Source of the DNA: Rhodospirillales bacterium
Lineage (GTDB): Bacteria; Pseudomonadota; Alphaproteobacteria; ATCC43930; CGMCC-115725
Direction of reading: 5' to 3'
DNA length: 33,508 bases
Assembly (NCBI GenBank): GCA_028288725.1
Contig: JAQGIC010000070.1
Coordinates: 1-33,508 of the forward strand
The notes beneath the pieces were generated by a model that made no database searches, was not told the origin of the DNA, and saw only the letters and a program-made list of their open reading frames with translations. This document shows, in pieces, positions 33,276 to 33,508 of the stretch. A program made the translations under genes and the position numbers. Every line of letters starts with the position of its first letter. The first letter of the stretch is position 1.

Positions 33276-33508
33276 CTATCGATCCATTCCGCCCAGGCAC
33301 AGATACTTGACCTCGAGATAATCCTCGATGCCGTATTTCGAGCCTTCGCGGCCGAGGCCCGACTGCTTGACGCCGCCGAATGGGGCGACCTCGGTCGAGA
33401 TGATGCCCTCGTTGATGCCGACGATGCCGTATTCCAGCGCCTCGGCGATGCGGAAGATCCGGCCGATGTCGCGGCTGTAGAAATAGGCCGCGAGGCCGAA
33501 TTCGGTAT
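33276..33508 (-). CDS. gabD: Succinate-semialdehyde dehydrogenase, 3' end only
   Basis: The last 77 codon positions of a minus-strand gene are present, and its start lies beyond the window. The text reads [60 protein letters not shown] and [15 protein letters not shown], then TAG (33276-33278). This is the C-terminus of NAD(P)+-dependent aldehyde dehydrogenases of the GabD group, which oxidise succinate semialdehyde to succinate in GABA breakdown. [20 protein letters not shown] is the region that closes the active site and is typical of GabD. The catalytic Cys and Glu lie upstream and are not visible. Confidence 0.92.
   Translation of the reverse strand, partial: TEFGLAAYFYSRDIGRIFRIAEALEYGIVGINEGIISTEVAPFGGVKQSGLGREGSKYGIEDYLEVKYLCLGGMDR

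Overview
The window is high-GC bacterial DNA from an alphaproteobacterium. Evidence for this is a stand-alone rpsD whose product has no cysteines, a class II DAHP synthase, PAS_5 and DUF1127 proteins, a MipA/OmpV porin-like protein, and dense coding with many GTG starts and 1-11 bp gene junctions. A Rhodospirillales-type soil or rhizosphere organism would fit, but the genus cannot be fixed from this sequence. No rRNA, tRNA, CRISPR array, phage or insertion sequence was seen.

Layout. 1-2060: 3' part of a hybrid histidine kinase. 2171-5753: CorC/HlyC-type membrane protein (-), rpsD (-) with its own promoter, leader and terminator, a PAS_5 protein (+) and a TrmJ-like tRNA methyltransferase (-). 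5771-10264: cysS, gltX and nadE on the minus strand. 10426-13405 (+): an NADP-dependent oxidoreductase, an orphan FbpA-like binding protein and a LigI-like amidohydrolase, tightly spaced. 13423-16528: a MipA/OmpV outer-membrane protein divergent from an OmpR/EnvZ-type pair. 16726-17396: a 58-residue membrane protein and the wreck of a quinoprotein gene. 17534-21529 (-): gor, aroG, pncB almost end to end. 21694-24558: a di-heme cytochrome c peroxidase divergent from a secreted acid phosphatase.

24793-31577 looks like one functional locus. It has an orphan NMT1-type periplasmic binding protein, a TctE-type sensor kinase and TctD-type regulator, a short LuxR-type protein, a porin with a periplasmic coiled coil, and a 2-hydroxycarboxylate transporter (CitS/MaeP family). 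In known systems TctDE controls a tripartite TctCBA importer. Here the same sensing module sits beside an outer-membrane channel and a single-component symporter, so I infer a rearranged system for sensing and taking up citrate or malate. The porin promoter carries an 11-bp-period direct repeat suited to an OmpR-family regulator.

31747-33508: a GcvA-like LysR gene (-), a DUF1127 protein (+), a stretch rich in inverted repeats, and the 3' end of a succinate-semialdehyde dehydrogenase gene (-).

Across the window lies a modular palindromic repeat bounded by CTAG at both ends (2075-2174, 16525-16641, 31574-31622). In every copy one terminal CTAG supplies the stop codon of a neighbouring gene, and the two full copies show compensatory base changes in their stems.
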